Below are positions 33,721-42,911 of a stretch of DNA of 64,000 nucleotides, piece after piece. The notes beneath the pieces were generated by a model. The model did no database searches, was not told where the DNA came from, and saw only the letters and a list, made by a program, of their open reading frames with translations. The stretch covers positions 3,162,001 to 3,226,000 of the forward strand of contig NZ_JAFBCM010000001.1 in the NCBI RefSeq assembly GCF_016907715.1, given 5' to 3'. How positions within the stretch are numbered: the first letter of the stretch is position 1; the number at the start of each line of letters is the position of its first letter. Source of the DNA: Tenggerimyces flavus (GTDB lineage: Bacteria > Actinomycetota > Actinomycetes > Propionibacteriales > Actinopolymorphaceae). The translations under genes were made by a program, and so were the position numbers.

Positions 33721-35103
33721 ATGACCGACGGGCTGATCAAGGACCTCGCGGCGGGGATTCCCAAGGACGCCATCGTCACCGACGTGGACCTCCTGCAGAG
33801 CTATCGGAACGACATGGCCACGTTCTGCCCGGCCGGCACGCCCAAGGTCGCCGTGTTCCCGAGACAGACCGAGCACGTCCAGCACGTCCTCAGAACGGCC
33901 AGCAAGCACCACGTCCCCGTTGTCCCGCAGGGCGGGAGGACGGGGCTCTCCGGGGCCGCGAACGCGATCGACGGATGCATCGTGCTCGGCATGGACCGGA
34001 TGAACAGAATCAAGGAGATCGACACGGCAAACCGGATCGCCGTCGTCGAGCCGGGCGTCCTCAACTACGAGCTCTCCCAGAAGGTCCTCGAGCACGGGCT
34101 CTTCTATCCGCCCGACCCGTCCAGCTGGGACATCTCGACGATCGGCGGCAACGTCGCCACCAACGCCGGCGGGCTTTGCTGCGTCAAGTACGGAGTCACC
34201 GCCGACTTCGTCCGCGGCCTCGAAGTGATCCTGGCCAGCGGCGAAATGCTCAAGACAGGCAGGCGCACCGCCAAGGGCGTCGCGGGGTACGACCTCAGCA
34301 AGATCTTCGTCGGCTCCGAGGGCACGCTCGGCGTCGTCACCGAGGTCACGCTCGCGCTCCTGCCGCAACCAAGCGAGCCAAGAACGGTCGCCGCCCTCTT
34401 CCCGAGCGTCCGCCAGGCCGGCGACGCCGTCGCGCGGATCATCGCCAACGGGCACCAGCCGAGCCTGCTCGAGTTCATGGACCAGGCCAGCCTCCGAGCC
34501 GCGAACGCGTACAAGAACTTCGGACTCCCCGAGACCGCCGCCGCCATGCTCGTCGCCCAGTCCGATGCCGCCCCCGAGCAGGCCAAGGCCGACATCGCCG
34601 GGTACGCGCGGATCTTCGAGGACGCCGGCGGCTTCGACGTCGCCGAGGCGGAGGACAAGGAAGAGGGCGACCTGCTGCTCGCCGCGAGGCGCGAGAGCCA
34701 CTTCGCCCTCGAGCGCATCGGCACCGGCAGGCTCATCGACGACGTCTGCGTACCCCGCACCGAGCTCGCCGCCTTCGTCGAACGCGTAGAGGCCATCGCC
34801 ACCGACGTCGACCTGCTCATCGCCGTCGTCGGCCACGCGGGCGACGGCAACCTGCACCCGAACGTCGTGTTCGAGGCCAGTGATCCGGCCCAGACCGAAC
34901 GTGCCAAGCAAGCGTTTGCCGACATCATGGCCGTCGGCCTCGAGCTCGGGGGAACGGTCACCGGCGAGCACGGCGTCGGCATGCTCAAGCGCGAATGGCT
35001 GGCCAGAGAGATCGGCGAGACCTCGCTCCGGGTGCACCGCGAGCTCAAGAAGGTCTTCGATCCGCAGGGCATCCTCAACCCTGGCAAGGTGTTCACGCTC
35101 TGA
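33721..35103 (+). CDS. FAD-linked oxidase, glycolate oxidase GlcD / D-lactate dehydrogenase type
   Basis: 460 residues. The FAD-binding PCMH domain (about 40-215) shows VPVVPQGGRTGLSGAAN and WDISTIGGNVATNAGGLCCVKYG; the cap domain (FAD_oxidase_C) ends with VVGHAGDGNLHPN and TGEHGVGMLKREW, and the C-terminus has FDPQGILNPGKVF. It oxidises 2-hydroxy acids such as glycolate or D-lactate. No GlcE/GlcF partner is adjacent, so it may work as a single-subunit enzyme. TACGTT (33709-33714) lies six bases before the ATG. Confidence 0.94.
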   Translation: MTDGLIKDLAAGIPKDAIVTDVDLLQSYRNDMATFCPAGTPKVAVFPRQTEHVQHVLRTASKHHVPVVPQGGRTGLSGAANAIDGCIVLGMDRMNRIKEIDTANRIAVVEPGVLNYELSQKVLEHGLFYPPDPSSWDISTIGGNVATNAGGLCCVKYGVTADFVRGLEVILASGEMLKTGRRTAKGVAGYDLSKIFVGSEGTLGVVTEVTLALLPQPSEPRTVAALFPSVRQAGDAVARIIANGHQPSLLEFMDQASLRAANAYKNFGLPETAAAMLVAQSDAAPEQAKADIAGYARIFEDAGGFDVAEAEDKEEGDLLLAARRESHFALERIGTGRLIDDVCVPRTELAAFVERVEAIATDVDLLIAVVGHAGDGNLHPNVVFEASDPAQTERAKQAFADIMAVGLELGGTVTGEHGVGMLKREWLAREIGETSLRVHRELKKVFDPQGILNPGKVFTL

Positions 35104-35499
35104 AATAAGTCCTGAACAGTTCAACTGTTGTATTCAAGTACTGAACCCAGGTCCACCCACCGGCCAGATTCGCTGCGCACAGTGAGATTGTTGGGACTTG
35201 CAGTAGGCGTCGTGGCCAATTCGTGACCGTTGCCTTCCGGACTTAACGATTAAGTGCGTCCCATCTGTTCATAGTTCTGGTTTCGGGATGCGGGGAGTCG
35301 TAATCTGCTGGCAACCGTCACCCGATCACCCGGGGGTGCAATGTCGCAGTTCGTTGGTCGAACAGGCCTTCGGCTGCCGCACTGCCATCGGCGCGATGGA
35401 CAAGAACAGGACCCCGATCGGTTCTGCCCGTCGACGCGGACAAGCCCTTGTCAGCGTCTACACGCATGAGCCAATGCGCGCGTGGAGGGAAACACAACG
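35104..35499 (+). promoter_or_regulatory. 396-base control region upstream of the peptide-type ABC importer
   Basis: No gene is seen. The first half is notably richer in A/T than its surroundings. Two perfect palindromes occur: AACAGT-TCA-ACTGTT (35115-35129), 12 bases after the oxidase stop, and ACTTAA-CGA-TTAAGT (35241-35255). Either could bind a regulator of the importer. GGAGGGA (35484-35490) is the ribosome binding site of the first gene. Confidence 0.55.
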
Positions 35500-37317
35500 A
35501 TGTCCGATCTCCCCAACAAGGCGCGGCCATCGCGCCGACAGTTCCTGGTCAACACGGCCGCCGTCGGTGCCGCCGCCAGCATGGCTGGCGTACTTGCCGC
35601 CTGCGGCGGGGGTAGTGGCGGTGCTCCCGGCGGAGGGGGCCAAGGCGGCAGTGGCGGCGCGAAGAAGCCGGCAGGCCGAGCTGGACAAGCAGGCGAGACG
35701 TTGTTCGTCGCGGGCTTCCAGTGGGGTCCGCCGACGAACTTCAACCCGTTCAACTCGTCGCCGGCGTGGCCCTGTGGTCAGCCCGGTGCGCAGTACGTCT
35801 TCGAGTCGCTCGTCCGCTTCAACCTGCTGGACGGCAAGCTCTCGCCCGGCCTCGCGGCCGAGTTCGACGAGAGCCAGGGCTCGACGTTCGTCGTCAAGCT
35901 GCAGCCGGACGCCCACTTCAGCGACGGCAAACCGGTCACGGCCGCCGACGTCGTGAACACGTTCGACATCGCGAAGCGCCACCCCGAAGTGTCGTACGCG
36001 GCCTGTTGGGACTACTTCGACAAGATCGAAGCGACCGACGACAAGACCGTCACGTTCACGCTCGGCCAGACGCCGTTCAACCCCAAGCTCGCCCGGTCGT
36101 ACCTCGCCGGCACCGCGATCCTTCCGAAGCACGTGTGGGACGAGAAGGAGAAGTCCGGCAAGCCGATCACCCAGGACGAGAACAAGGACCCGATCGGCTC
36201 CGGTCCGTTCAAGATCGACAAGTACGACCAGACGCAGGTCGGTCTCATCCGCGACGACAACTACTGGGGCAAGACCTTCTACGGCGGCCTTCCCGGCCCC
36301 AAGTTCATCAACCACCCCATTTTCAAGGGCAACCAGGAAGGCGACCTCGCCCTGCAGCAGGGCAAGATCGACGTCTCCCAGCAGTTCACCCCGCAGATCT
36401 GGCAGATGTGGGAGGACCGGAAGCTGCCCGTTTCGACGTGGTACAAGAAGGAGCCCTACCACGTGCCCGGCAGCATCCCGATGCTCGTCATCAACATCAA
36501 GAAGAAGCCGTTCAGCGACGTACGGGTACGCCGCGCTCTCGCGTTCGCGATCAACTACCCCGACATCGCTGACAAGGCGATGTCGCGGTACTCCACGCCC
36601 GCGAACTCCAGCGTGATCCTGCCGACCGGCTCGGAGGAGAAGTTCTTCAACCAGGAGAACGTCGACAAGAACGGCTGGAAGTACGACCCCGAGCAGACCG
36701 CCAAGATCCTCGAGACCGAGCTCGGCGCGAAGAAGGGCAACGACGGCATCTACGTCCTCGGCGACGGCACCCGGATGGGCCCGTTCACCGTGCAGACGCC
36801 GACCGGCTGGACGGACTGGAACACCGCTCTGCAGATCGTGGCGAACAACGCCAAGGCCGCGGGCATCGAGATCAAGACGCAGTTCCCGCAGGCTCCGGTG
36901 GTCACGCAGGCCGTGCAGAACGGCAACTTCGAGCTCGCGCTGTGGTACATCGCGGGTACGGGTGCGGCCGCTCCGTGGCAGCGCTTCCGGGACGTCCTCG
37001 ACAACCGGGGCGTTCCCGCTCCGGGCAAGGCGGCGTTCTGGAACTACGGCCGCTTCTCCGACCCGGCCGTCGCCGCGCTGCTGGACAAGGCAGCGGGTGC
37101 GACCGATGCCGAGCTGCCCGACCTCTACACCCAGCTCGACACGATCTACATGCAGAACATCCCGATGATCCCGTTGATGTACCGCCCGTTGGAGTTCTTC
37201 GAGTTCAACGAGTCGAACTGGAAGGGCTTCCCGAGCGAGGCGAACCCGGATGCACCACCGCAGTTCTCCGGTGCTGGCAACGAGTGGTTGTTCAAGCTGG
37301 AGCGGGTCAGCGCGTGA
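35500..37317 (+). CDS. ABC transporter substrate-binding lipoprotein (SBP_bac_5, peptide/nickel family)
   Basis: 605 residues. The N-terminus SRRQFLVNTAAVGAAASM with lipobox LAAC shows a Tat-exported lipoprotein. A Gly-rich linker precedes the family 5 domain (from about 70): NPFNSSPAW, FVVKLQPDAHFSDGKPVTAADV (split around the conserved DGKPVTA), GSGPFKI and VRRALAFAINY. It captures the substrate, probably a peptide or oligosaccharide, for the importer encoded downstream. Start: ATG nine bases after GGAGGGA. A MITE separates this gene from the permeases. Confidence 0.94.
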   Translation: MSDLPNKARPSRRQFLVNTAAVGAAASMAGVLAACGGGSGGAPGGGGQGGSGGAKKPAGRAGQAGETLFVAGFQWGPPTNFNPFNSSPAWPCGQPGAQYVFESLVRFNLLDGKLSPGLAAEFDESQGSTFVVKLQPDAHFSDGKPVTAADVVNTFDIAKRHPEVSYAACWDYFDKIEATDDKTVTFTLGQTPFNPKLARSYLAGTAILPKHVWDEKEKSGKPITQDENKDPIGSGPFKIDKYDQTQVGLIRDDNYWGKTFYGGLPGPKFINHPIFKGNQEGDLALQQGKIDVSQQFTPQIWQMWEDRKLPVSTWYKKEPYHVPGSIPMLVINIKKKPFSDVRVRRALAFAINYPDIADKAMSRYSTPANSSVILPTGSEEKFFNQENVDKNGWKYDPEQTAKILETELGAKKGNDGIYVLGDGTRMGPFTVQTPTGWTDWNTALQIVANNAKAAGIEIKTQFPQAPVVTQAVQNGNFELALWYIAGTGAAAPWQRFRDVLDNRGVPAPGKAAFWNYGRFSDPAVAALLDKAAGATDAELPDLYTQLDTIYMQNIPMIPLMYRPLEFFEFNESNWKGFPSEANPDAPPQFSGAGNEWLFKLERVSA

Positions 37318-37319
37318 CA

Positions 37320-37481
37320 GGTCGTGTCTTGCAAATAGCGCCGGTTTTGGCGCGCGGCGCCCCGCGCCCGGCTGGGCGTGGTGCAGGAGGAACTCATATT
37401 GGTTATATGGGTGACGATGTGCACCGCGTCCAGGCGGGATGTGGGGTGTCGCGCGGACGGCGATCTTTGCAAGACACGGCC
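37320..37481. mobile_element. MITE copy 1 between importer genes
   Basis: 162 bases bounded by inverted ends: GGTCGTGTCTTGCAAA on the left and TTTGCAAGACACGGCC on the right, one mismatch in 16. The interior shares long identical runs (CGCCCGGCTGGGCGTGGTGC, CAGGCGGGAT, GTGTCGCGCG) with the element at 59984-60161, in the opposite orientation. Right flank is TA and left flank CA, so a TA duplication may have decayed. No transposase is encoded. Confidence 0.8.
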
Positions 37482-37559
37482 TAAAGCTGGGGCTGGCGCT
37501 CATGACACTTCTGGGCGCCAGCCTCTCTCCACGCTCCAGACGGGTAAAGGGCAGGTGAC

Positions 37560-38567
37560 ATGGGTCTCCGGAAATACCTGGTCAGCAAGACGCTCTGGTA
37601 TCTCGGCGCGTTGATCGCGGCGGTTTTGCTCAACTTCCTTCTGCCACGGCTGATCCCGGGCAACCCGGTCGACGCGATCGTGGCGCAGCTCGGCCGGGGC
37701 GGCGCGCAGGGCGAGACGCTCCAGCGCATCCACGAGCACTTCGTCCAGGAGTTCGGCCTCAACCAGTCGATCTTCGAGCAGTTCGTCATCTACGTGGGCA
37801 ACCTGCTGCAAGGCGACCTCGGGACGTCGTTCTCGCTCTACCCGACGCCGGTGACGAACCTGATGGCGGACGCGCTGCCGTGGAGCATCGCGATCCAGCT
37901 GCCCGCCATCCTGATCGGCTGGATCGTCGGCAACGCCCTCGGCGCGATCGCCGCGTTCAAGGGCGGCTGGCTCGATCGCGGGGCGTTCCTCAGCTCGCTG
38001 TTCCTGTCGAGCATGCCGTACTACTGCCTCGCCGTGATCCTGCTCTACCTGCTCGCGGTGTGGTGGCCGATCATGCCGGCGAGCGGCGCGTACGAGTTCG
38101 GCGCGACTCCGGAGCTCTCGATACCGTTCTTCACCGACGTCTTACAGCACTACTGGCTGCCGTTCTTCTCCCTGGTGATCATCTTCATCGGCGGACAGGC
38201 GGTCGGCATGCGGTCGATGGCGATCTACGAGCTGGGCTCGGACTACGTCAACTACAGCCGCGGCCTGGGCCTCCCGGACAACCGGATCGTCCGCTACATC
38301 TTCCGGAACGCGATGCTTCCCCAGGTCACCGGCCTGGCCCTGTCCGTCGGCACGCTCGTCGGCGGGGCTCTCATCACCGAACTGGTGTTTGGCTACCCCG
38401 GCATCGGTAGTCTGTTGTTCAACGCGATCAGTACGAACGACTATCCGGTGATCCAGGCGATCACACTGCTCATCGCTGTGGCGGTGCTGATAGCCAACTT
38501 CGCGGTCGAGATCGCCTACGCGTTCGTCGATCCGCGGATCCGCGCGGCCCGGGCAGGAGAGCGGTGA
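37560..38567 (+). CDS. ABC importer permease, DppB/OppB type
   Basis: 335 residues with six helices. FLLPRLIPGNPVDAI is the typical N-terminal periplasmic start, and the EAA-like loop occurs in SDYVNYSRGLGLPDNRIVRYIFRN (split after GLGLP). The C-terminus GYPGIGSLLFNAI fits the family. Forms the translocation channel with the next gene product. It starts 79 bases after the MITE; GGGCAGGTGAC precedes the ATG. Confidence 0.95.
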   Translation: MGLRKYLVSKTLWYLGALIAAVLLNFLLPRLIPGNPVDAIVAQLGRGGAQGETLQRIHEHFVQEFGLNQSIFEQFVIYVGNLLQGDLGTSFSLYPTPVTNLMADALPWSIAIQLPAILIGWIVGNALGAIAAFKGGWLDRGAFLSSLFLSSMPYYCLAVILLYLLAVWWPIMPASGAYEFGATPELSIPFFTDVLQHYWLPFFSLVIIFIGGQAVGMRSMAIYELGSDYVNYSRGLGLPDNRIVRYIFRNAMLPQVTGLALSVGTLVGGALITELVFGYPGIGSLLFNAISTNDYPVIQAITLLIAVAVLIANFAVEIAYAFVDPRIRAARAGER

Positions 38568-38574
38568 TCTGACG

Positions 38575-39525
38575 ATGCGAATGATCCGCTTCACCCCAAG
38601 GTTCTGGGTCGCGGCTGTCGCTGTCCTGCTCATGGTCCTGTTCGGGTTCCTCGGACCCGTGCTTTTCCATGGCCAGTTGGGACAAACCGTCGGTGGCCTG
38701 TACGACCGGCCGTCCGGCGAGGCGATCCTCGGCACGGACAACCTCGGCCACGACGTCTTCATCAACCTGATGTACGGCACTCGGACGTCGCTCGTGATCG
38801 GCCTCGTCGCCGGCGCGATCGCCAACCTGATCGGCGTCGTCATCGGCCTGATCGCGGGCTTCCGGGGCGGGATCCTCGAAGAGGCCCTGATGGGCATCAC
38901 GAACGTCCTGCTCGCGATCCCGACGATCGTCGTGCTGATCCTGCTCTCGATCGCGCTGGGCACGCGCAGCGCTGTCGCGCTCGCGATCGTCATCGGCGTG
39001 ACGAGCTGGCCATGGACGGCGCGAGCGGTCCGCGCGCAGGCGAGCAGCGTACGAACGCGCGAGCACATCGACATCGCGAAGCTGTCGGGCGTGAACAACC
39101 TCAGCATGATCACGTTCGACGTGTTGCCGTTCCTGATGTCGTACATCGCGATGGCGTTCGTGCTGCACGTAGCGGGCGCGATCCTCGCCGAGGCGGGGCT
39201 GAGCCTGCTCGGTCTCGGCCCGAGCGACACGACGTCGCTCGGCACCATGCTGCACTGGGCGATCGCCAACGAAGCGGTACGCACAGGTGCCTGGTGGGCG
39301 TTCGTTCCGCCGACCCTGCTGCTGACGTTGATCGCGTTCACGCTGCTGATGCTGCAGTCCAGCCTCGACGAGGTCTTCAACCCGCGGCTGCGGCGCGGAA
39401 CGACGGCCAAGCGGCCGCGGCAGACCATCCCGCTCGCCGGTGGCGCGGCACCCGTCGGCGCCGGTGCGCCACCCGCCGCCGCGACCGGGGCGCCCGAGGC
39501 TACGGACGTGGAGGTCGGTCGATGA
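38575..39525 (+). CDS. ABC importer permease, DppC/OppC type
   Basis: 316 residues. The N-terminal helix, then LGTDNLGHDVFINLMYGTRTS, a hallmark of OppC proteins, and the EAA loop around EHIDIAKLSGVNNLSM. An Ala/Gly/Pro-rich tail (about 290-316) is extra. The gene begins seven bases after the first permease stop and its own stop overlaps the ATPase start. Confidence 0.95.
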   Translation: MRMIRFTPRFWVAAVAVLLMVLFGFLGPVLFHGQLGQTVGGLYDRPSGEAILGTDNLGHDVFINLMYGTRTSLVIGLVAGAIANLIGVVIGLIAGFRGGILEEALMGITNVLLAIPTIVVLILLSIALGTRSAVALAIVIGVTSWPWTARAVRAQASSVRTREHIDIAKLSGVNNLSMITFDVLPFLMSYIAMAFVLHVAGAILAEAGLSLLGLGPSDTTSLGTMLHWAIANEAVRTGAWWAFVPPTLLLTLIAFTLLMLQSSLDEVFNPRLRRGTTAKRPRQTIPLAGGAAPVGAGAPPAAATGAPEATDVEVGR

Positions 39526-40568
39526 GCGCGACGACGACGTGGGGTACGACGACCGGCAGCCTGCTCCGCGCCAGCGGTCTGCGCGCGGCGTACAGCACCG
39601 GCGGCGACACCGAGGTCATGGCCGTCGACGACGTCTCGATCGACCTGCGAGAAGGCGAAGTCCTCGGCATCGCGGGCGAGTCGGGCTCGGGCAAGTCGAC
39701 GCTCGGCGCGGTGCTGTCGCTGACGCACCGGCCGCCGCTGTACGTGAAGTCGGGCGAGCTCGAGGTCGAGGGCGAGATCCTCCGGCTCGGCGCCGGCCAG
39801 GAGCCGCCCAGGCTCTGGCGGGGCAAGGTCGTGTCGTTGCTGCCGCAGGGTGCGATGAACTCGATCAGCCCGACGCTGCGCATTCGGGACTTCGCGTACG
39901 ACGTGATCCGGGCCCACGAGCCCGGAGCGAAGCGGTCCGAAGCGATCGACCGGGCGCGCCAAAGGCTGACCCAGTTGAGTCTTCCGCCGCGCGTGCTCGA
40001 CTACTACCCGCACCAGCTTTCGGGCGGCATGAAGCAGCGCGTGGTGACCGTACTGTCGACACTGCTCGACCCCAAGCTGCTGATCGCCGACGAACCGACG
40101 TCGGCACTGGACGTGTCCTCGCAGCGGATCCTGATCGAGATGTTGCGCGACATGCTCGAGCAGCGGATCATCTCCGGCGTCATCTTCGTCACGCACGACC
40201 TGCCGGTGCTGAACACGGTCGCGGACCGGATCGCGATCATGTACGCGGGCAAGGTCGTCGAGATCGGCGCGGCGCAGGAGATCATCAACCGGGCTTGGCA
40301 TCCGTACAGCGGCGCGTTGCTGAACTCGGTGCTCGTACCCGAGCCGCAGGTCCGGCGTCGCCGGGTGGCAGGCATCCCGGGCTCGCCGCCGAACCTGGCG
40401 AACCCCCCGAAGGCGTGCCGATTCCACCCGCGATGCTCGTTGGCGATGGACATCTGTAGCGAGGAGGATCCGCCGGAGGTGGGCGACGAGCGTCGCTTCT
40501 CCGCGTGCTGGTGGTCGCAGAGCAACCCGGGCAAGTCGGTGCTGTCGGTGTCGGAGGTGGCGGGATGA
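39522..40568 (+). CDS. ABC importer ATPase, DppD/OppD type
   Basis: 348 residues. Walker A GESGSGKST, signature QLSGGMKQRVVTVL, Walker B LLIADEPTSALD, switch VTHDLPV. The C-terminal oligopeptide-type extension is Cys-containing (CRFHPRCSLAMDICSEE), as in OppD/OppF proteins where cysteines may hold an iron-sulfur cluster. ATGA overlaps join it to the genes on both sides. Confidence 0.95.
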   Translation: MSATTTWGTTTGSLLRASGLRAAYSTGGDTEVMAVDDVSIDLREGEVLGIAGESGSGKSTLGAVLSLTHRPPLYVKSGELEVEGEILRLGAGQEPPRLWRGKVVSLLPQGAMNSISPTLRIRDFAYDVIRAHEPGAKRSEAIDRARQRLTQLSLPPRVLDYYPHQLSGGMKQRVVTVLSTLLDPKLLIADEPTSALDVSSQRILIEMLRDMLEQRIISGVIFVTHDLPVLNTVADRIAIMYAGKVVEIGAAQEIINRAWHPYSGALLNSVLVPEPQVRRRRVAGIPGSPPNLANPPKACRFHPRCSLAMDICSEEDPPEVGDERRFSACWWSQSNPGKSVLSVSEVAG

Positions 40569-41389
40569 CCGCGGTGTCCGGGAACGGCTCTCCGCAGGCG
40601 AAGCCGCTGCTCGAGGTGTCCAAGGTCTCGCGGCACTTCGGGCACGGAGCGAACGTGGTGAAGGCCGTCGAGGACGTGTCGTTCACCGTTGGCCACAAGG
40701 AAGTCGTGTCGATCGTGGGGGAGAGCGGCAGCGGCAAGTCGACGCTGGCGCGGCTCGTACTGCGGTTGCTCGACCCGACATCGGGGACGATCTCGCTCGA
40801 CGGGCGCGACGTCACTGCCCTTGGCGGCAAGGATCTTCGCGAGTACTGGCGGGATGTGCAGGCGGTCTTCCAGGACCCGTTCAGCGCGTTCAACCAGTTC
40901 TTCACAGTCAAGCGGCTCTTGCAGCGGTCGCAGAAGCTGCTCTCGGACAGCGGGCTGTCGGCCGATGCCGCGAACGCGCGGATGGCCGAGGCGCTCGGCC
41001 ATGTCGGGCTGCATTCGTCCGACGTCCTGGAGAAGTGGCCGCATCAGCTGTCCGGTGGGCAGCGCCAGCGGGTGATGATCGCGCGTGCGTTGATGATGCA
41101 GCCGCGGATCCTGGTGGCGGACGAGGCGACGTCGATGCTGGACGCCTCGTTGCGGGCGAACGTGCTGAACGTGCTGGGTGACCTGCGCCGCGACTTCGAC
41201 ATGACGGTGCTGTTCATCACCCACGACATCGGCCAGGCCTGCTACGTGAGCGACCGGCTGCTGGTGATGTGCGAGGGCGAGCTCGTCGAGCAGGGACCGA
41301 CGGACGACGTGATCTTCAACCCGCAGCACGAGTACACGAAGAAGCTGCTCGCGGACGTGCCCAAGCTGCACGAGAACATCCTCGACTGA
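40565..41389 (+). CDS. ABC importer ATPase, DppF/OppF type
   Basis: 274 residues, second ATPase of the importer. Walker A GESGSGKST, FQDPFSAFNQFFTV as the Q-loop region, signature QLSGGQRQRVMIARAL, Walker B LVADEATSMLD (A instead of P after DE), switch ITHDIGQ. It lacks the Cys-rich tail seen in its partner. A pair of AATGAAGG palindromes starts six bases after its stop. Confidence 0.95.
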   Translation: MTAVSGNGSPQAKPLLEVSKVSRHFGHGANVVKAVEDVSFTVGHKEVVSIVGESGSGKSTLARLVLRLLDPTSGTISLDGRDVTALGGKDLREYWRDVQAVFQDPFSAFNQFFTVKRLLQRSQKLLSDSGLSADAANARMAEALGHVGLHSSDVLEKWPHQLSGGQRQRVMIARALMMQPRILVADEATSMLDASLRANVLNVLGDLRRDFDMTVLFITHDIGQACYVSDRLLVMCEGELVEQGPTDDVIFNPQHEYTKKLLADVPKLHENILD

Positions 41390-41394
41390 CGCGG

Positions 41395-41450
41395 TTTGAA
41401 TGAAGGGTCCCTTCATACGAACCTATTGAATGAAGGTGACCTTCATTCAA
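41395..41450. repeat. two AATGAAGG-family palindromes after the importer operon
   Basis: ATGAAGGG/CCCTTCAT (41400-41407, 41409-41416) is followed by TTGAATGAAGGT/ACCTTCATTCAA (41426-41437, 41439-41450), perfect 12-base arms around one base. The location just after a stop codon suggests a terminator-like or transcript-protecting role. Relatives lie at 22733 and 23175-23229. Confidence 0.8.
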
Positions 41451-41474
41451 ACGACCTCGGCCCCTGCGCGCTGG

Positions 41475-41873
41475 CTACTTGGGCAGGCAGGAGCAGGGTG
41501 CCGGGGTCTGCGGTTTGCTGGCGGCTCGCTGGGGTGCGGCCTCGACGACCGGGGCGAGGCCGGTGGCCTTCTTCGCCGCGACAGTGACGGCGTTGGCGTT
41601 CGTACCGGCGCTGACGAGGACCTTGACGCGGTTGTTGACCAGATCGGCATAGACCGACACGATCCGGGCCTTGTTCGCTCCGGCCCAGGCGTGGTCGCCG
41701 GCGCTCAGCTTGTCGGCCGCCTGCTGCAGCGACTCCGCGCCGTCGGGCACCTGCGGCGAGGCCTCGGCGGCGGCCGGCTGGTCCGCGACCTGCGTCGCCC
41801 AACCCACCGCGCCACAGCCACTCGACGCGAAGACAGCGGCGAACGCGGCGACGGCTAGCGCGACCCTCCTCAT
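41475..41873 (-). CDS. putative lipoprotein of unknown function
   Basis: 132 residues from the ATG at 41873. RRVALAVAAFAAVFASSGC is a lipoprotein signal with a lipobox ending in Cys. The mature part includes LQQAADKLSAGDHAWAGANK and RIVSVYADLVNNRVKVLVS, a compact alpha/beta pattern seen in S1 protease-like actinobacterial N-terminal regions, but no catalytic residues are present. The last residues contain a CSC pair. An in-frame start 17 codons upstream would bury the signal. It is divergent from the DUF1023 gene. Confidence 0.7.
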   Translation of the reverse strand: MRRVALAVAAFAAVFASSGCGAVGWATQVADQPAAAEASPQVPDGAESLQQAADKLSAGDHAWAGANKARIVSVYADLVNNRVKVLVSAGTNANAVTVAAKKATGLAPVVEAAPQRAASKPQTPAPCSCLPK

Positions 41874-42047
41874 GATCCGGAGTCTACGACCGCGTACCTC
41901 GAACCCCAGCCCGTTGGCGTACATCGGTCAACCTTCGGTAGCACTCCAGGCTCAGGGAGATCCCCCTAAGGGTGGGGGTAACACCAGCACGAAACCGGGG
42001 CTGAGCCGGATGTGCTGGTCAGGCGTAACTTCCTAGCGTTATGTGAT

Positions 42048-42911
42048 GTGAGAAACAGACTGAGATCACTCGCGCTGGTGGGGACGCTCGCCTTCGGGAC
42101 GGGCAGCGGAGTCGGGTACGTCTCGGCGTTGGACCCGCATCCCGAGCTCGGCGCCTTGCGGTACCAGGCCAGCGTCGTGGACGGCCGGCAGCTCCTCGCG
42201 CTCGATCCGAGTGGCGACGGGCGGGTCGTCGAGGCGTTCGGCGAACTGGACAAGGCGAAGCGCATCGCGGTGCTCGTTCCCGGGTGTGGCCCGTCGCTCG
42301 CCGACTTCACCAACAGCCCCTCCACGGCCTCGCCGCGGCGGAATGCCAAGGCCCTGCTGGCCGAGCTGCGCCGCACCGCGCCGAACGTACCGACCGCGGT
42401 CGTCGCCTGGGTCGGGTACGACACCCCGGAGGTCATCAACCTGTCGGCCGTCCGGTCCGAGCGCGCCGAGCTGGGCGCGCGCGACCTCGTCCGGCTGACG
42501 AAGATCCTGCCGGCCAAGGCCGACGTCTCGCTGATCTGCCACAGCTACGGCAGCGTGACGTGCGGGCTCGCCGCGAAGGCGGCCAAGGCAGAGAACCTGA
42601 TCGCGATCGGCAGTCCGGGCATGGACGCGCCCTCCGCAGCCGCGCTGGAGACCTCGGCGCGGGTGTGGGCGGCGCGTACGGCCGACGACCCGATCCAGTT
42701 CGTCCCGAACGTGCGAGTCCTGGGCCTCGGACACGGGCCGAGTCCGACCTCGCCGGAGTTCGGTGCCCGGGTGTTCTCGACCGGCACGATCACCGGTCAC
42801 GGCAGCTACTACCAGCCCGGCTCGGAGTCGCTGGCGAATATGGCGCGGATCGTGCTCGGCCGGTACGCCGACGTGACGCTCGCATCCTCGAAGGGTGAGA
42901 CCCATGGCTGA
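42048..42911 (+). CDS. alpha/beta-hydrolase, DUF1023 type (second copy)
   Basis: 287 residues from the GTG at 42048, with TAGCGT (42034-42039) eight bases upstream, so probably leaderless. After a signal-like helix the core has VLVPGCGPSL, VAWVGYDTPEV, the nucleophile elbow ICHSYGSVTCG with S167 and ITGHGSYYQPGSESLAN. It parallels the protein encoded at 4703-5452. The 3' end overlaps the acyltransferase gene by eight bases, so the two act together, perhaps to remove and add acyl groups on a cell-surface compound. Confidence 0.87.
   Translation: MRNRLRSLALVGTLAFGTGSGVGYVSALDPHPELGALRYQASVVDGRQLLALDPSGDGRVVEAFGELDKAKRIAVLVPGCGPSLADFTNSPSTASPRRNAKALLAELRRTAPNVPTAVVAWVGYDTPEVINLSAVRSERAELGARDLVRLTKILPAKADVSLICHSYGSVTCGLAAKAAKAENLIAIGSPGMDAPSAAALETSARVWAARTADDPIQFVPNVRVLGLGHGPSPTSPEFGARVFSTGTITGHGSYYQPGSESLANMARIVLGRYADVTLASSKGETHG

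Noticed and set aside
35458..37503. Long minus-strand frame across the binding-protein gene
   Set aside because: It is a shadow of the lipoprotein gene on the other strand and continues into the MITE.
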